Source: Lachnospiraceae bacterium (GTDB lineage Bacteria; Bacillota; Clostridia; Lachnospirales; Lachnospiraceae). From it: a stretch of DNA of 14,620 nt. The notes under the pieces are model-generated. The model ran no database searches. It was not told the origin of the DNA and worked only from the letters and a program-made list of their open reading frames with translations. Both the position numbers and the translations under genes were made by a program. How positions within the stretch are numbered: the first letter of the stretch is position 1; every line of letters begins with the position of its first letter. Positions 1 to 7,382 of the stretch are shown here, in pieces. The stretch is taken from NCBI GenBank assembly GCA_017437205.1, contig JAFSBP010000390.1, positions 1-14,620 of the forward strand. Reading direction: 5' to 3'.

Positions 1-20
1 GCACCATAGTCTCTAAACAA

Positions 21-57
21 GGACTTCTAACTCATGTGAGCCGGAAGTCCTTTTTTT
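21..57 (+). terminator. Rho-independent terminator of an upstream gene
   Basis: Arms GGACTTC (21-27) and GAAGTCC (44-50) pair perfectly. A short inner stem CTC/GAG lies between them, and seven T residues (51-57) follow at once. This is a standard intrinsic terminator for a plus-strand gene that ends left of the window. It isolates the ABC operon from upstream transcription. Confidence 0.85.
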
Positions 58-175
58 AGACCGCGCTCGGATCGAGAATCTCACAAGCGAGATCTCAGTC
101 TGGTGTAGCCTTTTTTGTTGTTTATAACTTTGCCTCAGTTTATAGAAAGATAAGAATTTTCATCGCAAGTTTTTG

Positions 176-204
176 TTGACACAAATAAGCAGATGTTTCA
201 TAAT
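176..204 (+). promoter_or_regulatory. Sigma-A promoter of the ABC exporter operon
   Basis: TTGACA (176-181, perfect -35) is followed by a 17-base spacer and CATAAT (199-204, five of six -10 bases). Transcription would start near 211. The ATG at 193 lies inside this promoter, so it cannot be the start of the downstream protein; the ATG at 253 must be used. Confidence 0.8.
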
Positions 205-252
205 AGTGAAGTGAAAATGATTAGGGGTCTAACAAAAAGAGGAGGAAAGGAC

Positions 253-2003
253 ATGCTAAAAACATTGGCACGGCAAATCAAAGAATACAAAAAAGTCTCC
301 ATGATGACACCGGTATTTATGGTGCTGGAGGTAATCATGGACACGGCCATTCCGCTGATCATGGCATCCATCATCGACTACGGTGTGGAGAAGGGTGATA
401 TTAACCATATTTATAAGATGGGAGCACTGATGATCGTCGTGGCGGCGTTCGGTCTGTTCACCGGATACATGGGCGGTGTGTGCGGTGCGAAGGCATCCAC
501 GGGCTTTGCGAAGAATTTGCGCAAAGCCATGTTTGAGAATGTTCAGACCTTTTCTTTTGCAAATATTGACAAATACAGTACAGCAGGTCTGATTACCCGT
601 CTGACTACCGATGTGACGAATGTGCAGATGGCTTATCAGATGATTCTGCGCATGTGTTTCCGTGCACCCATGAACCTGATCTGTGCGATGGTCATGGCCT
701 TTTTTATCAGCCCCAGATTGGCGACTGTGTATCTTGTCGCGGTGTTCTTCCTTGGCATCTGTCTGTTCCTGATCATGAATGCCACCACGAAGAGTTTTCG
801 CCAGATTTTTAAGAAATATGATGAGCTGAATGCCAGTGTACAGGAAAATGTTTCTGCGATCCGCGTGGTGAAGGCGTATGTTCGCGAGGATTATGAGAAG
901 AAGCGTTTTTCTTCCGCTGCGGATAATGTTTACCGTCTGTTTGTGAAGGCGGAGAAGATTCTGACCTTGAATAACCCTATCATGCAGATGACGGTCTATA
1001 CCTGTATCCTGCTGATTAGCTGGATGGGTGCGAAGATGGTCGTTGTGGACGATCTGCTCACCGGCGAATTGATGAGTCTGCTCACCTACTGTATGAACAT
1101 TTTGATGAGCTTGATGATGCTCTCCATGATTTTTGTTATGATGACCATGAGCTCTGCCAGCGCACAGCGTATCGCGGAGGTGCTGAACGAGAAGAGCGAT
1201 CTGGTGAACCCGGATGAGCCGGTTTATCAGGTGAAGGACGGAAGCATCACCTTTGAGGATGTGGTATTTTCCTATCGGAAAGACAGTGCCGAGCCGGTGC
1301 TTAAGGATATTGATTTAGAGATTAAGTCCGGTGAAACCATCGGTATCATCGGAGGAACCGGAAGCGCGAAATCCAGTCTGGTGAATCTGATCAGCCGTCT
1401 GTACGATGTGCAGGAGGGTTCAGTGAAGGTCGGCGGAGTGGATGTGCGCGAGTATGATTTGGAAACCTTACGCAACGAGGTTTCCGTGGTGCTGCAAAAA
1501 AACGTGCTGTTCTCCGGATCGATTTTGGAGAATCTTCGCTGGGGAAATCCCGATGCCACTGAGGAAGAGTGTAAATATGCATGTAAGCTGGCCTGCGCAG
1601 ATGAGTTTATCGAGCGCATGCCGGATAAATATGAGACTTACATCGAGCAGGGCGGAACGAATGTTTCCGGCGGTCAGAAGCAGAGACTTTGTATCGCCAG
1701 AGCCCTCTTAAAGAAACCGAGGTGTTGATCCTTGACGATTCCACCAGCGCGGTGGATACCGCCACCGACGCGAAGATTCGCAAGGCCTTTGCGGAGGAAA
1801 TCCCCGGAACCACGAAGCTGATCATTGCCCAGCGTGTGTCCAGTGTGGAGCATGCGGACCGAATTATCGTCATGGAGAACGGGCGTGTCAATGGATTCGG
1901 ATCACACGAGGAGTTACTTGAGTCCAATGAGATTTACCGCGATGTTTATGAGTCCCAGACCAGTGGCGGCGGTGATTTTGACGAGAAGGGAGGCGAGGAC
2001 TGA
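253..2003 (+). pseudogene. ABC exporter half-transporter with degenerate ATPase site, frameshifted near 1719
   Basis: This is a fused membrane-plus-ATPase subunit of a heterodimeric (multidrug-type) ABC exporter. It starts at ATG 253 behind AGAGGAGG; the in-frame ATG at 193 lies in the promoter. The membrane domain fills about residues 1-310. The ATPase domain follows with Walker A GGTGSAKS (367-374) and signature VSGGQ (471-475). Reading then breaks: one G is missing in the CCG-GAG context at about 1719, giving a stop at 1726-1728 and a 491-residue product. Restoring one base gives about 583 residues, continuing EVLILDDSTSAVD to the TGA at 2001-2003. In the restored protein the catalytic Glu is Asp (about 496), the switch His is Gln (about 527), and the Walker A Gly before Lys is Ala. 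All are hallmarks of the degenerate subunit of TM287/288-like exporters. The frame break may be a real mutation or a sequence error. The transported substrate is unknown. Confidence 0.85.
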
Positions 2004-3958
2004 TGGCTGAACAGAAAACAAATTACAGTAGTCAGGGGAGATCCGGAGGACCCAGACATGGTCCGGGGGCGAGAGGCCTTCGCGGCCCTCGTCCGAAGCT
2101 AAAGAATCCCGGGAAGCTGTTCTCCCGTCTGATGCGATATGTGTTGAAGGATTACGGCATTGCCTGCGTGGTTGTACTGTTTTGTATCGTAGGCAGCGTG
2201 GTGGCCAGTATTCAGGGGACCCTGTTTATGAAGACCCTGATCGACGGTATCATTGAGCCGTTAAAGGAGGCGGCAGAGCCAGACTTCTCCGTGTTGGCGA
2301 GCGCAATCGCCAGAGTTGCCGGATTCTACGCTTTAGGCATCGTAGCGTCCTTCGTTCAGAGCCGGATCATGGTGAAGGTAAGCCAGGGCGTGCTCCGCAA
2401 TCTGCGTATTGAGGTGTTCCACCACATGCAGAGCCTGCCAATCCGCTATTTTGACAGTCATGCCCACGGCGATATTATGTCCGTGTATACCAACGATATT
2501 GACACGCTGCGTCAGATGATCAGCCAGAGTATTCCTCAGATTATTTCCAGCTGCATTACCATCGTCAGTGTGTTTATCAATATGATTATCCTGAGCGTTC
2601 CCCTTACTTTCCTGACGATGATCATGGTTGCGGTGATGATGTTCAGCGCGAAGAAGATTATGTCCTTAAGTGGAAGCAACTTTGTGGCCCAGCAAAGAGC
2701 CCTTGGCGCAGTGAACGGCTTTATCGAGGAGATGATTGACGGTCAGAAGGTGGTAAAGGTATTCTGCCACGAGGACGAGAATATCGAGAAGTTCAATGAG
2801 TTGAACGATCACCTGTGTGAGAGTGCAAATAATGCACATAAGTTTTCCAACATCATGGGCCCGGTCAATGCACAGCTCGGACATCTGAGCTACGTGTTCT
2901 GTGCCATCGTGGGCGGTATTTTGGCAATCAATGGTGTGGGCGGCTTCACTTTGGGAAGTCTTGCTTCTTTCCTGCAGTTCAATAAAAACTTCAGCATGCC
3001 GATCAATCAGGTGAGCCAGCAGTTCAACAGTATCATCATGGCACTGGCCGGCGCGGAGCGTGTGTTTAATCTGCTGGATGAGAAGCCCGAGACGGACGAA
3101 GGCTATGTGACGCTGGTGAATGCAAAGGAAGTGAACGGCGAGCTCACGGAGACGGAAGAGCGCACCGGACGCTGGGCATGGAAGCATTTCCACAAGGCGG
3201 ACGGAACGACCACCTATGTGGAGGTGAAGGGAGATGTAGTCTTTGATGGTGTGGACTTTGGATATACCGATGAGAAGATGGTTCTCCATGATATTAAAAT
3301 GTATGCAACACCCGGTCAGAAGATTGCGTTTGTAGGCTCTACGGGAGCTGGAAAGACGACGATCACCAATCTGATCAACCGGTTTTACGATATTCAGGAT
3401 GGAAAGATCCGTTACGACGGTATCAATGTGAACAAGATTAAAAAGGCAGACCTGCGTCGATCTCTAGGCATTGTATTGCAGGATACCCATTTATTCACCG
3501 GCACTGTCATGGAGAACATCCGCTACGGAAAGCTGGATGCCACCGATGAGGAGGTTATCGCAGCGGCAAAGCTGGCCAACGCGGACGGCTTTATCCGAAG
3601 ACTCCCCGATGGATATAATACCCTGCTGACCGGAGACGGGGCAAATTTGAGCCAGGGACAGCGCCAGCTCCTCGCCATCGCGAGAGCGGCCATCGCAGAT
3701 CCGCCCGTGCTGATTCTCGATGAGGCGACCAGCTCCATCGACACCCGCACCGAGCGTCTGGTGCAGGACGGTATGGATAAGCTGATGAGCGGACGCACCA
3801 CTTTTGTCATCGCTCACCGTCTGTCTACTGTGCGAAACAGCGACTGTATCATGGTTCTGGAACAGGGGCGGATCATTGAGCGCGGTACCCACGATCAGTT
3901 GATTGAGGAGAAGGGCAAGTATTATCAATTGTATACCGGAAATGCGATTGAGGCGTAA
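2003..3958 (+). CDS. ABC exporter half-transporter, catalytic partner subunit
   Basis: This 651-residue partner of the preceding gene starts at ATG 2003, overlapping the upstream TGA by one base (TGATG), which implies translational coupling and a shared complex. A basic, Gly/Pro-rich N-terminus (about 1-35) precedes a six-helix exporter membrane domain (about 45-350). A charged linker (about 365-415) leads to the ATPase domain. Walker A GSTGAGKT starts at 445 (Lys451); Walker B LILDE carries catalytic Glu574; the switch His is H605. All are canonical. The signature is altered to LSQGQ (549-553) instead of LSGGQ. In heterodimeric exporters the degenerate site pairs one subunit's weak Walker motifs with the other's weak signature, which is exactly this arrangement. 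It is probably a plasma-membrane drug, lipid or peptide exporter. The substrate cannot be told from the sequence. Confidence 0.93.
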   Translation: MAEQKTNYSSQGRSGGPRHGPGARGLRGPRPKLKNPGKLFSRLMRYVLKDYGIACVVVLFCIVGSVVASIQGTLFMKTLIDGIIEPLKEAAEPDFSVLASAIARVAGFYALGIVASFVQSRIMVKVSQGVLRNLRIEVFHHMQSLPIRYFDSHAHGDIMSVYTNDIDTLRQMISQSIPQIISSCITIVSVFINMIILSVPLTFLTMIMVAVMMFSAKKIMSLSGSNFVAQQRALGAVNGFIEEMIDGQKVVKVFCHEDENIEKFNELNDHLCESANNAHKFSNIMGPVNAQLGHLSYVFCAIVGGILAINGVGGFTLGSLASFLQFNKNFSMPINQVSQQFNSIIMALAGAERVFNLLDEKPETDEGYVTLVNAKEVNGELTETEERTGRWAWKHFHKADGTTTYVEVKGDVVFDGVDFGYTDEKMVLHDIKMYATPGQKIAFVGSTGAGKTTITNLINRFYDIQDGKIRYDGINVNKIKKADLRRSLGIVLQDTHLFTGTVMENIRYGKLDATDEEVIAAAKLANADGFIRRLPDGYNTLLTGDGANLSQGQRQLLAIARAAIADPPVLILDEATSSIDTRTERLVQDGMDKLMSGRTTFVIAHRLSTVRNSDCIMVLEQGRIIERGTHDQLIEEKGKYYQLYTGNAIEA

Positions 3959-3987
3959 CTGCCTACCCCTTTTTTAGCAGGGCAGTT
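3957..3987. terminator. Inverted repeat between convergent genes, possible bidirectional terminator
   Basis: AACTGCC (3957-3963) and GGCAGTT (3981-3987) form a perfect 7-base stem around a 17-base loop. It covers the stop codons of both the ABC gene and the convergent regulator. A six-T run sits in the loop, not after the stem, so termination is uncertain. Confidence 0.35.
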
Positions 3988-4748
3988 GGAGTGAATCCGG
4001 TTTTTCTCTTAAACAATGCACTAAAATAATAAATATCTTCAAAACCACTTAGGCGCGCGGCCTCCGTTACATTGACTTCACCGGACAACAGGAGATCGCG
4101 CGCGTTTTCTATACGTAAATCCATGATATATTGCATGGGAGAGTATCCGTATGCCTCGTGAAATAACCGTCTGAAATAAGAAACACTCATATCAATTGAA
4201 TTGGCCAATTCTTCTATAGAGAGCTCGTTGCGAAAATTTTCCTGAATAAAGTTCCGTGTTTTTTCCAGCTTTTTAATATGTGGCACATTGTGGTAAGGCA
4301 TTTCTGACAGAATAATTTTATATAGGATTTCAGTGACAAGTAGATTACATTTTATTCGATATAATGGATTTTTTCCGGTCCATGCTTTAGAAGCGTCTTG
4401 AAAAAGCTTTCCGGCGGAATCCTTCATATCGTTCCAAATTAAAATTGATTTGTTAAAGAAAGCCCGTGCGTCTTCATCTAGTTCCATGCGAAAGATAATG
4501 GAAATAAAACTCCATGGATTTTTGGGATTGGTTCTGCCGGAGCGCATAATTTGAGGTGGGAAAATAACCAAATCATCTTTACGTGCGATATATTTTCGAT
4601 GATTTACAATATATTCTGTCTCACCGTCCAACACTAAGACCATAACGAATTCGTTTGGGTAGTACATGCCGTCTGTATGCCAGTCAGCGGTAGTCGGACG
4701 TTTGATGATGCGACATATTTCTGTGACTTGAAAATTGAAATTTTCCAT
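3963..4748 (-). CDS. AraC-family transcriptional regulator
   Basis: This 261-residue regulator has an N-terminal cupin-like ligand domain (about 25-90, with the stretch VLDGETEYIVNHRKY) and a C-terminal AraC DNA-binding domain (about 165-260). The two helix-turn-helix units are near 177-198 (SIEELANSIDMSVSYFRRLF) and 226-248. The ending GFEDIYYFSALFKRKTGFTP is the classic AraC family signature. The start is ATG 4748, with GGAGG eight bases upstream on the minus strand. An in-frame ATG at 4811 would add 21 basic residues but has no good ribosome binding site. It is divergent from the catabolic operon at 4923 and so is its likely regulator, probably responding to a sugar or uronate. By eye the gene is more AT-rich than its neighbours. 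Family assignment is firm; the effector is unknown. Confidence 0.93.
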   Translation of the reverse strand: MENFNFQVTEICRIIKRPTTADWHTDGMYYPNEFVMVLVLDGETEYIVNHRKYIARKDDLVIFPPQIMRSGRTNPKNPWSFISIIFRMELDEDARAFFNKSILIWNDMKDSAGKLFQDASKAWTGKNPLYRIKCNLLVTEILYKIILSEMPYHNVPHIKKLEKTRNFIQENFRNELSIEELANSIDMSVSYFRRLFHEAYGYSPMQYIMDLRIENARDLLLSGEVNVTEAARLSGFEDIYYFSALFKRKTGFTPTALLKKG

Positions 4749-4803
4749 AGGGCGTTCCTCCAAATATTTTTTTCGGGGTGTGAACCTTCCTTTCTTTGCA
4801 GTG

Positions 4804-4835
4804 TAAATCATTTTGAGAAAAAACGCAATGATTTA
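4804..4835. promoter_or_regulatory. 9-base inverted repeat, candidate operator
   Basis: TAAATCATT (4804-4812) and AATGATTTA (4827-4835) are perfect inverted copies separated by 14 bases. The site lies just downstream of the predicted araC transcription start, inside its leader, so a bound protein could block araC. It could instead form a leader RNA hairpin. Confidence 0.45.
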
Positions 4836-4837
4836 GT

Positions 4838-4863
4838 AGCGATTTATACAAATATTAATCGCT
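4838..4863. promoter_or_regulatory. 7-base inverted repeat over the araC promoter, candidate operator
   Basis: AGCGATT (4838-4844) and AATCGCT (4857-4863) are inverted copies with a 12-base spacer. They overlap the -10 box and spacer of the minus-strand promoter and end a few bases before the plus-strand -35 box. A regulator bound here could influence both directions. Confidence 0.45.
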
Positions 4864-4870
4864 TTGTAAA
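4843..4870 (-). promoter_or_regulatory. Predicted promoter of the araC-family gene
   Basis: On the minus strand TTTACA (4870-4865) is followed by 16 bases and TATAAA (4848-4843). Transcription would start near 4836, leaving a leader of roughly 88 bases before ATG 4748. Its -35 box abuts that of the divergent promoter. Confidence 0.5.
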
Positions 4871-4899
4871 TTGTAGAGAAAAAGAAAGTGGATTATGAT
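4871..4899 (+). promoter_or_regulatory. Predicted promoter of the first catabolic operon
   Basis: TTGTAG (4871-4876), a 17-base spacer and TATGAT (4894-4899) form a plausible sigma-A promoter with a weak -35, as expected for one needing an activator. The implied start near 4906 gives a very short leader, just before AAAGGAGG at 4907-4914, so an alternative start upstream is possible. Confidence 0.45.
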
Positions 4900-4922
4900 T
4901 AAAATGAAAGGAGGTAGGTCTT

Positions 4923-5630
4923 ATGGACTTAACAAATTTAATAGAATCTAGAAGAAGAAATAAGACAGCAGAGTTTCCGATTAGCGAAAAGGAATTGTGT
5001 GATCGGTATGAGAAGGTAACTACACCTATGGTAAATGATGTTTTGCGGGAGATGGAACTGTTATATCAGACTTTTCCCACGAATATCCTGCCGCTGCGTG
5101 AGGAAATGAAGGTTGCCGGTATCGCATTTACCATCAAGGGCTCAAAAAATCTGAGCTTAGAAAATGAGATGGTAGAGCGTGCGAAAATGTTGGAAGCGAT
5201 TCATGAAAACAGTGTGGTCGTATGGGATACGTGTGAAGATGATGAATCTGCCCAGTGGGGAGAGATTATGACTATGGCATCGATTCGTCAGGGCTGCCGC
5301 GGAGCTATTGTGGATGGCGGTGTGCGTGACACCAATAAGGTGCTTGAGCAGAACTTTCCGGTGTTTTGCAAATACAGAACCTCGAATGGTATGCTGGGAC
5401 GTTTCCGTCTGATTGGATATCAGATGCCTGTCGTGATGGGAAAAGTACATGTGTATCCCGGTGATGTGGTGATGGCGGATATTGACGGGGCGCTTGCAAT
5501 CCCCCGCGAGATTGCTTACGAAGTACTGTTAGCAGCAGAACAGATACGTGACAACGAAGTGGAAATTAAAAAAATGGTGAGTGGAGGTATGACTCCTACA
5601 CAGGTCGTAGAGAATGGAGGTTATTTCTAA
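4923..5630 (+). CDS. RraA-like aldolase/decarboxylase family protein
   Basis: This 235-residue protein belongs to the RraA/HMG-CHA aldolase family (often misnamed demethylmenaquinone methyltransferase). The core motif GCRGAIVDGGVRDT spans 124-137; Arg135-Asp136 match the pyruvate- and metal-binding Arg-Asp pair of class II HMG/CHA aldolases. PGDVVMADIDGALAIP (179-194) is the second family signature. Characterised members cleave 4-hydroxy-2-oxo-acids to pyruvate plus a second product, or decarboxylate oxaloacetate. A regulatory RNase-inhibitor role is unlikely in this setting. It starts at ATG 4923 behind AAAGGAGG and is the first gene of the operon divergent from the AraC regulator. I infer a lyase step in sugar-acid breakdown; the actual substrate is not visible. 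Family confidence is high, reaction confidence low. Confidence 0.85.
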   Translation: MDLTNLIESRRRNKTAEFPISEKELCDRYEKVTTPMVNDVLREMELLYQTFPTNILPLREEMKVAGIAFTIKGSKNLSLENEMVERAKMLEAIHENSVVVWDTCEDDESAQWGEIMTMASIRQGCRGAIVDGGVRDTNKVLEQNFPVFCKYRTSNGMLGRFRLIGYQMPVVMGKVHVYPGDVVMADIDGALAIPREIAYEVLLAAEQIRDNEVEIKKMVSGGMTPTQVVENGGYF

Positions 5631-6331
5631 TGATTAATTATAACGGAAAAAATGTAATTGTAACCGGAGCGAGCGGTGGTATGGGAACCATCCTTTGCAA
5701 AAAACTGGCTGAGCAGGGCGCAAAGCTGTCTTTATGCTCCAACGATGAGAAAAGTCTGACATTATTGGCGGGAGAACTTGAAAAGATAACAGAAGTATTT
5801 GCAAAGGTGGTTGATATCACTAATGAGCAGGAAGTTATTGATTTCTTTGAGGAAGCTTATCAGAAGAATGGTGAGTACGCTGCAATGGCAAATCTGGCAG
5901 GTCTGTCTATTCCCAGTAAGATTCCCACGACTGATCTTGATGTATACAATACCATCATGGACGTAAATGTAAAGGGCGCGTTCCTGGTGGGAAAACATTT
6001 TGCAGATCATGCGGCAGATCCCGCGATTATCGTAAATATTGGCAGTACTGCGGCAAAGACCGCAAATGCAAATGCGCCTCTCTATTGCACGGCGAAGGCA
6101 GCAGTGAATATGTTGTCTCAAGGAATGCTTTTGCAGATGGGCTCTAAACACATTCGCGTGACTACAATTAATCCCGGCGGAGCAGACACTGCATTCTGGG
6201 GTGACAGACCGGTTGACCGTTCTAAGCTGATGCAGGCAGAAGATGTTGTAGAGATTATTTTCTTCGCACTTACTTCCAGTCCTCGTGTTCAGATTCATGA
6301 TATATATTTTGAGAGTTCTGCGAGATTCTAA
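5630..6331 (+). CDS. SDR-family NAD(P)-dependent oxidoreductase
   Basis: This 233-residue classical short-chain dehydrogenase starts at an ATG overlapping the previous TAA (TAATG), indicating translational coupling to the RraA-like gene. The nucleotide-binding motif TGASGGMG is at 12-19. Ser139 and Tyr152-x3-Lys156 (YCTAK) form the catalytic set. The usual NNAG motif is NLAG (88-91), losing one Asn. An acidic or positively charged cofactor-selecting residue is not obvious, so NAD versus NADP is open. It presumably oxidises or reduces a hydroxyl of the sugar-acid intermediate handled by its coupled partner. It is not close enough to any specific named SDR for me to give a substrate. Confidence 0.88.
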   Translation: MINYNGKNVIVTGASGGMGTILCKKLAEQGAKLSLCSNDEKSLTLLAGELEKITEVFAKVVDITNEQEVIDFFEEAYQKNGEYAAMANLAGLSIPSKIPTTDLDVYNTIMDVNVKGAFLVGKHFADHAADPAIIVNIGSTAAKTANANAPLYCTAKAAVNMLSQGMLLQMGSKHIRVTTINPGGADTAFWGDRPVDRSKLMQAEDVVEIIFFALTSSPRVQIHDIYFESSARF

Positions 6332-6382
6332 GAGGATAAGTTGTCCGGCGGTAGATCGACGGCGATAACAGGAGGAAGCATT

Positions 6383-7357
6383 TTGAGTAATAAAAAAATT
6401 GTGATCTGTGATCTGGATCACGAGGATGTGGAGGCGGAAAAGGCTGTTCTGGAGGCTGCAGGATACGAGTTTGACTGGCTTCACTGCAAGACTCAGGAGG
6501 AGGTCATTGAAAACTGCAAAGAGGCAGTTGTTTTACTGAACCAGTATGTGCGGATGGATCGCAAAATATTTGAAGCACTGCCGAATGTAAAATGTGTGGT
6601 TCGCTATGGCGTAGGCGTGGATAATATTAACCTGGACGATGCAGATGAGTTTGGCGTTCAGGCTTGCAACGTGCCCGATTACGGCACCCGTGAGGTCGCA
6701 GATCAGGCGCTGGCATTGATGATGTGTCTGACCAGAAAGGTGGCGTTTACCAATTCACTGATTCGTAAAGGTGTATGGGACTACCGCAGGGAGATACCAA
6801 TCTACCGCATGAGTGTGATGACGGTGGGTATATACGGAATCGGAAGGATCGGAACAGAGTTTGCAAAGCGTGTTCACGCAATGGGCTGCAGGGTCATCGC
6901 ATATGATATTGAGGCCGGAAAGCAGGGCAGGAAGTTCCCGGATTTTGTGGAGTTTGTGTCGGAGGAGGAATTGATCGCGAAGTCCGACGTCATTTCCATT
7001 CATTGTCCACTCAGGCAGGACACCTATCATGTGTTTGGCAAAGAGCAGTTTAAGGCGATGAAAAATTCCGCGTATATCGTAAATGTGGCCCGTGGCGGCA
7101 TTATCGACGAGGAAGCACTTGAGTGGGCGCTGGCGAACAAAGAGATCGCCGGTGCAGCACTGGATGTGGTGGAGCATGAGCCATTGACGGCAGACAATCC
7201 GTTGCTTTCCCATGATAATTTTATCGTTAGTCCGCACACGGCCTGGTATTCTGAGGAATCCGCACAGGAGTTGAAGCGCAAGGTTGCAGAGGAGGCAGTA
7301 CGGTTCATGAGAAATGAGCCGGTACATTATCCTGTGAATTTAACGAAAAATAGCTAG
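6383..7357 (+). CDS. D-2-hydroxyacid dehydrogenase family protein (TTG start)
   Basis: This 324-residue NAD-dependent dehydrogenase resembles the D-3-phosphoglycerate dehydrogenase/CtBP-like group. The start is TTG 6383, with AGGAGG at 6370-6375 seven bases upstream. No ATG is available, and the TTG at 6341 lacks a ribosome binding site. The Rossmann motif is GIYGIGRIG (149-157). The catalytic triad is Arg237 (NVARGG), Glu266 (EHEPL) and His285 (SPHTAW). The Arg-to-Glu spacing of 29 matches the family. EVADQALALMM (104-114) is the usual conserved helix. It would interconvert a 2-keto acid and a D-2-hydroxy acid, perhaps a sugar acid or a keto acid released by the RraA-like enzyme. It lies 51 bases after the SDR gene, in the same operon. 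The exact substrate is unknown. Confidence 0.9.
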   Translation: MSNKKIVICDLDHEDVEAEKAVLEAAGYEFDWLHCKTQEEVIENCKEAVVLLNQYVRMDRKIFEALPNVKCVVRYGVGVDNINLDDADEFGVQACNVPDYGTREVADQALALMMCLTRKVAFTNSLIRKGVWDYRREIPIYRMSVMTVGIYGIGRIGTEFAKRVHAMGCRVIAYDIEAGKQGRKFPDFVEFVSEEELIAKSDVISIHCPLRQDTYHVFGKEQFKAMKNSAYIVNVARGGIIDEEALEWALANKEIAGAALDVVEHEPLTADNPLLSHDNFIVSPHTAWYSEESAQELKRKVAEEAVRFMRNEPVHYPVNLTKNS

Positions 7358-7382
7358 AACAGGCTGAGAAAGAAGGATAGAG

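Noticed and set aside
74..96. Imperfect hairpin GAGA-A-TCTC / GAGATCTC as a second terminator
   Set aside because: The T run begins 15 bases after the stem, so it does not look like an intrinsic terminator; it may be chance or part of an upstream leader.
1707..1713. Programmed -1 frameshifting at C-TTA-AAG to make a full ABC subunit
   Set aside because: The heptamer is imperfect, I see no clear downstream stimulatory stem, and a simple lost G at 1719 restores the family sequence exactly (KKPEVLIL).
2666..3289. Long minus-strand open frame (207 codons) opposite the second ABC gene
   Set aside because: It lies fully antisense to a clear ABC transporter, has no family motifs, and arises from codon bias on the other strand.
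253..3958. ABC pair as the sugar importer for the catabolic operons
   Set aside because: Both are exporter-type fused membrane/ATPase proteins without a binding protein, and they are separated from the operons by a convergent regulator.
4749..4811. Longer start of the AraC-family gene at 4811
   Set aside because: The 21 added residues are basic and unlike the family, while ATG 4748 has GGAGG at ideal spacing.
5762..6484. Minus-strand open frame of 240 codons across the SDR/hydroxyacid dehydrogenase junction
   Set aside because: It overlaps two convincing plus-strand genes and a ribosome binding site, and its translation is cysteine/histidine-rich low-information sequence.
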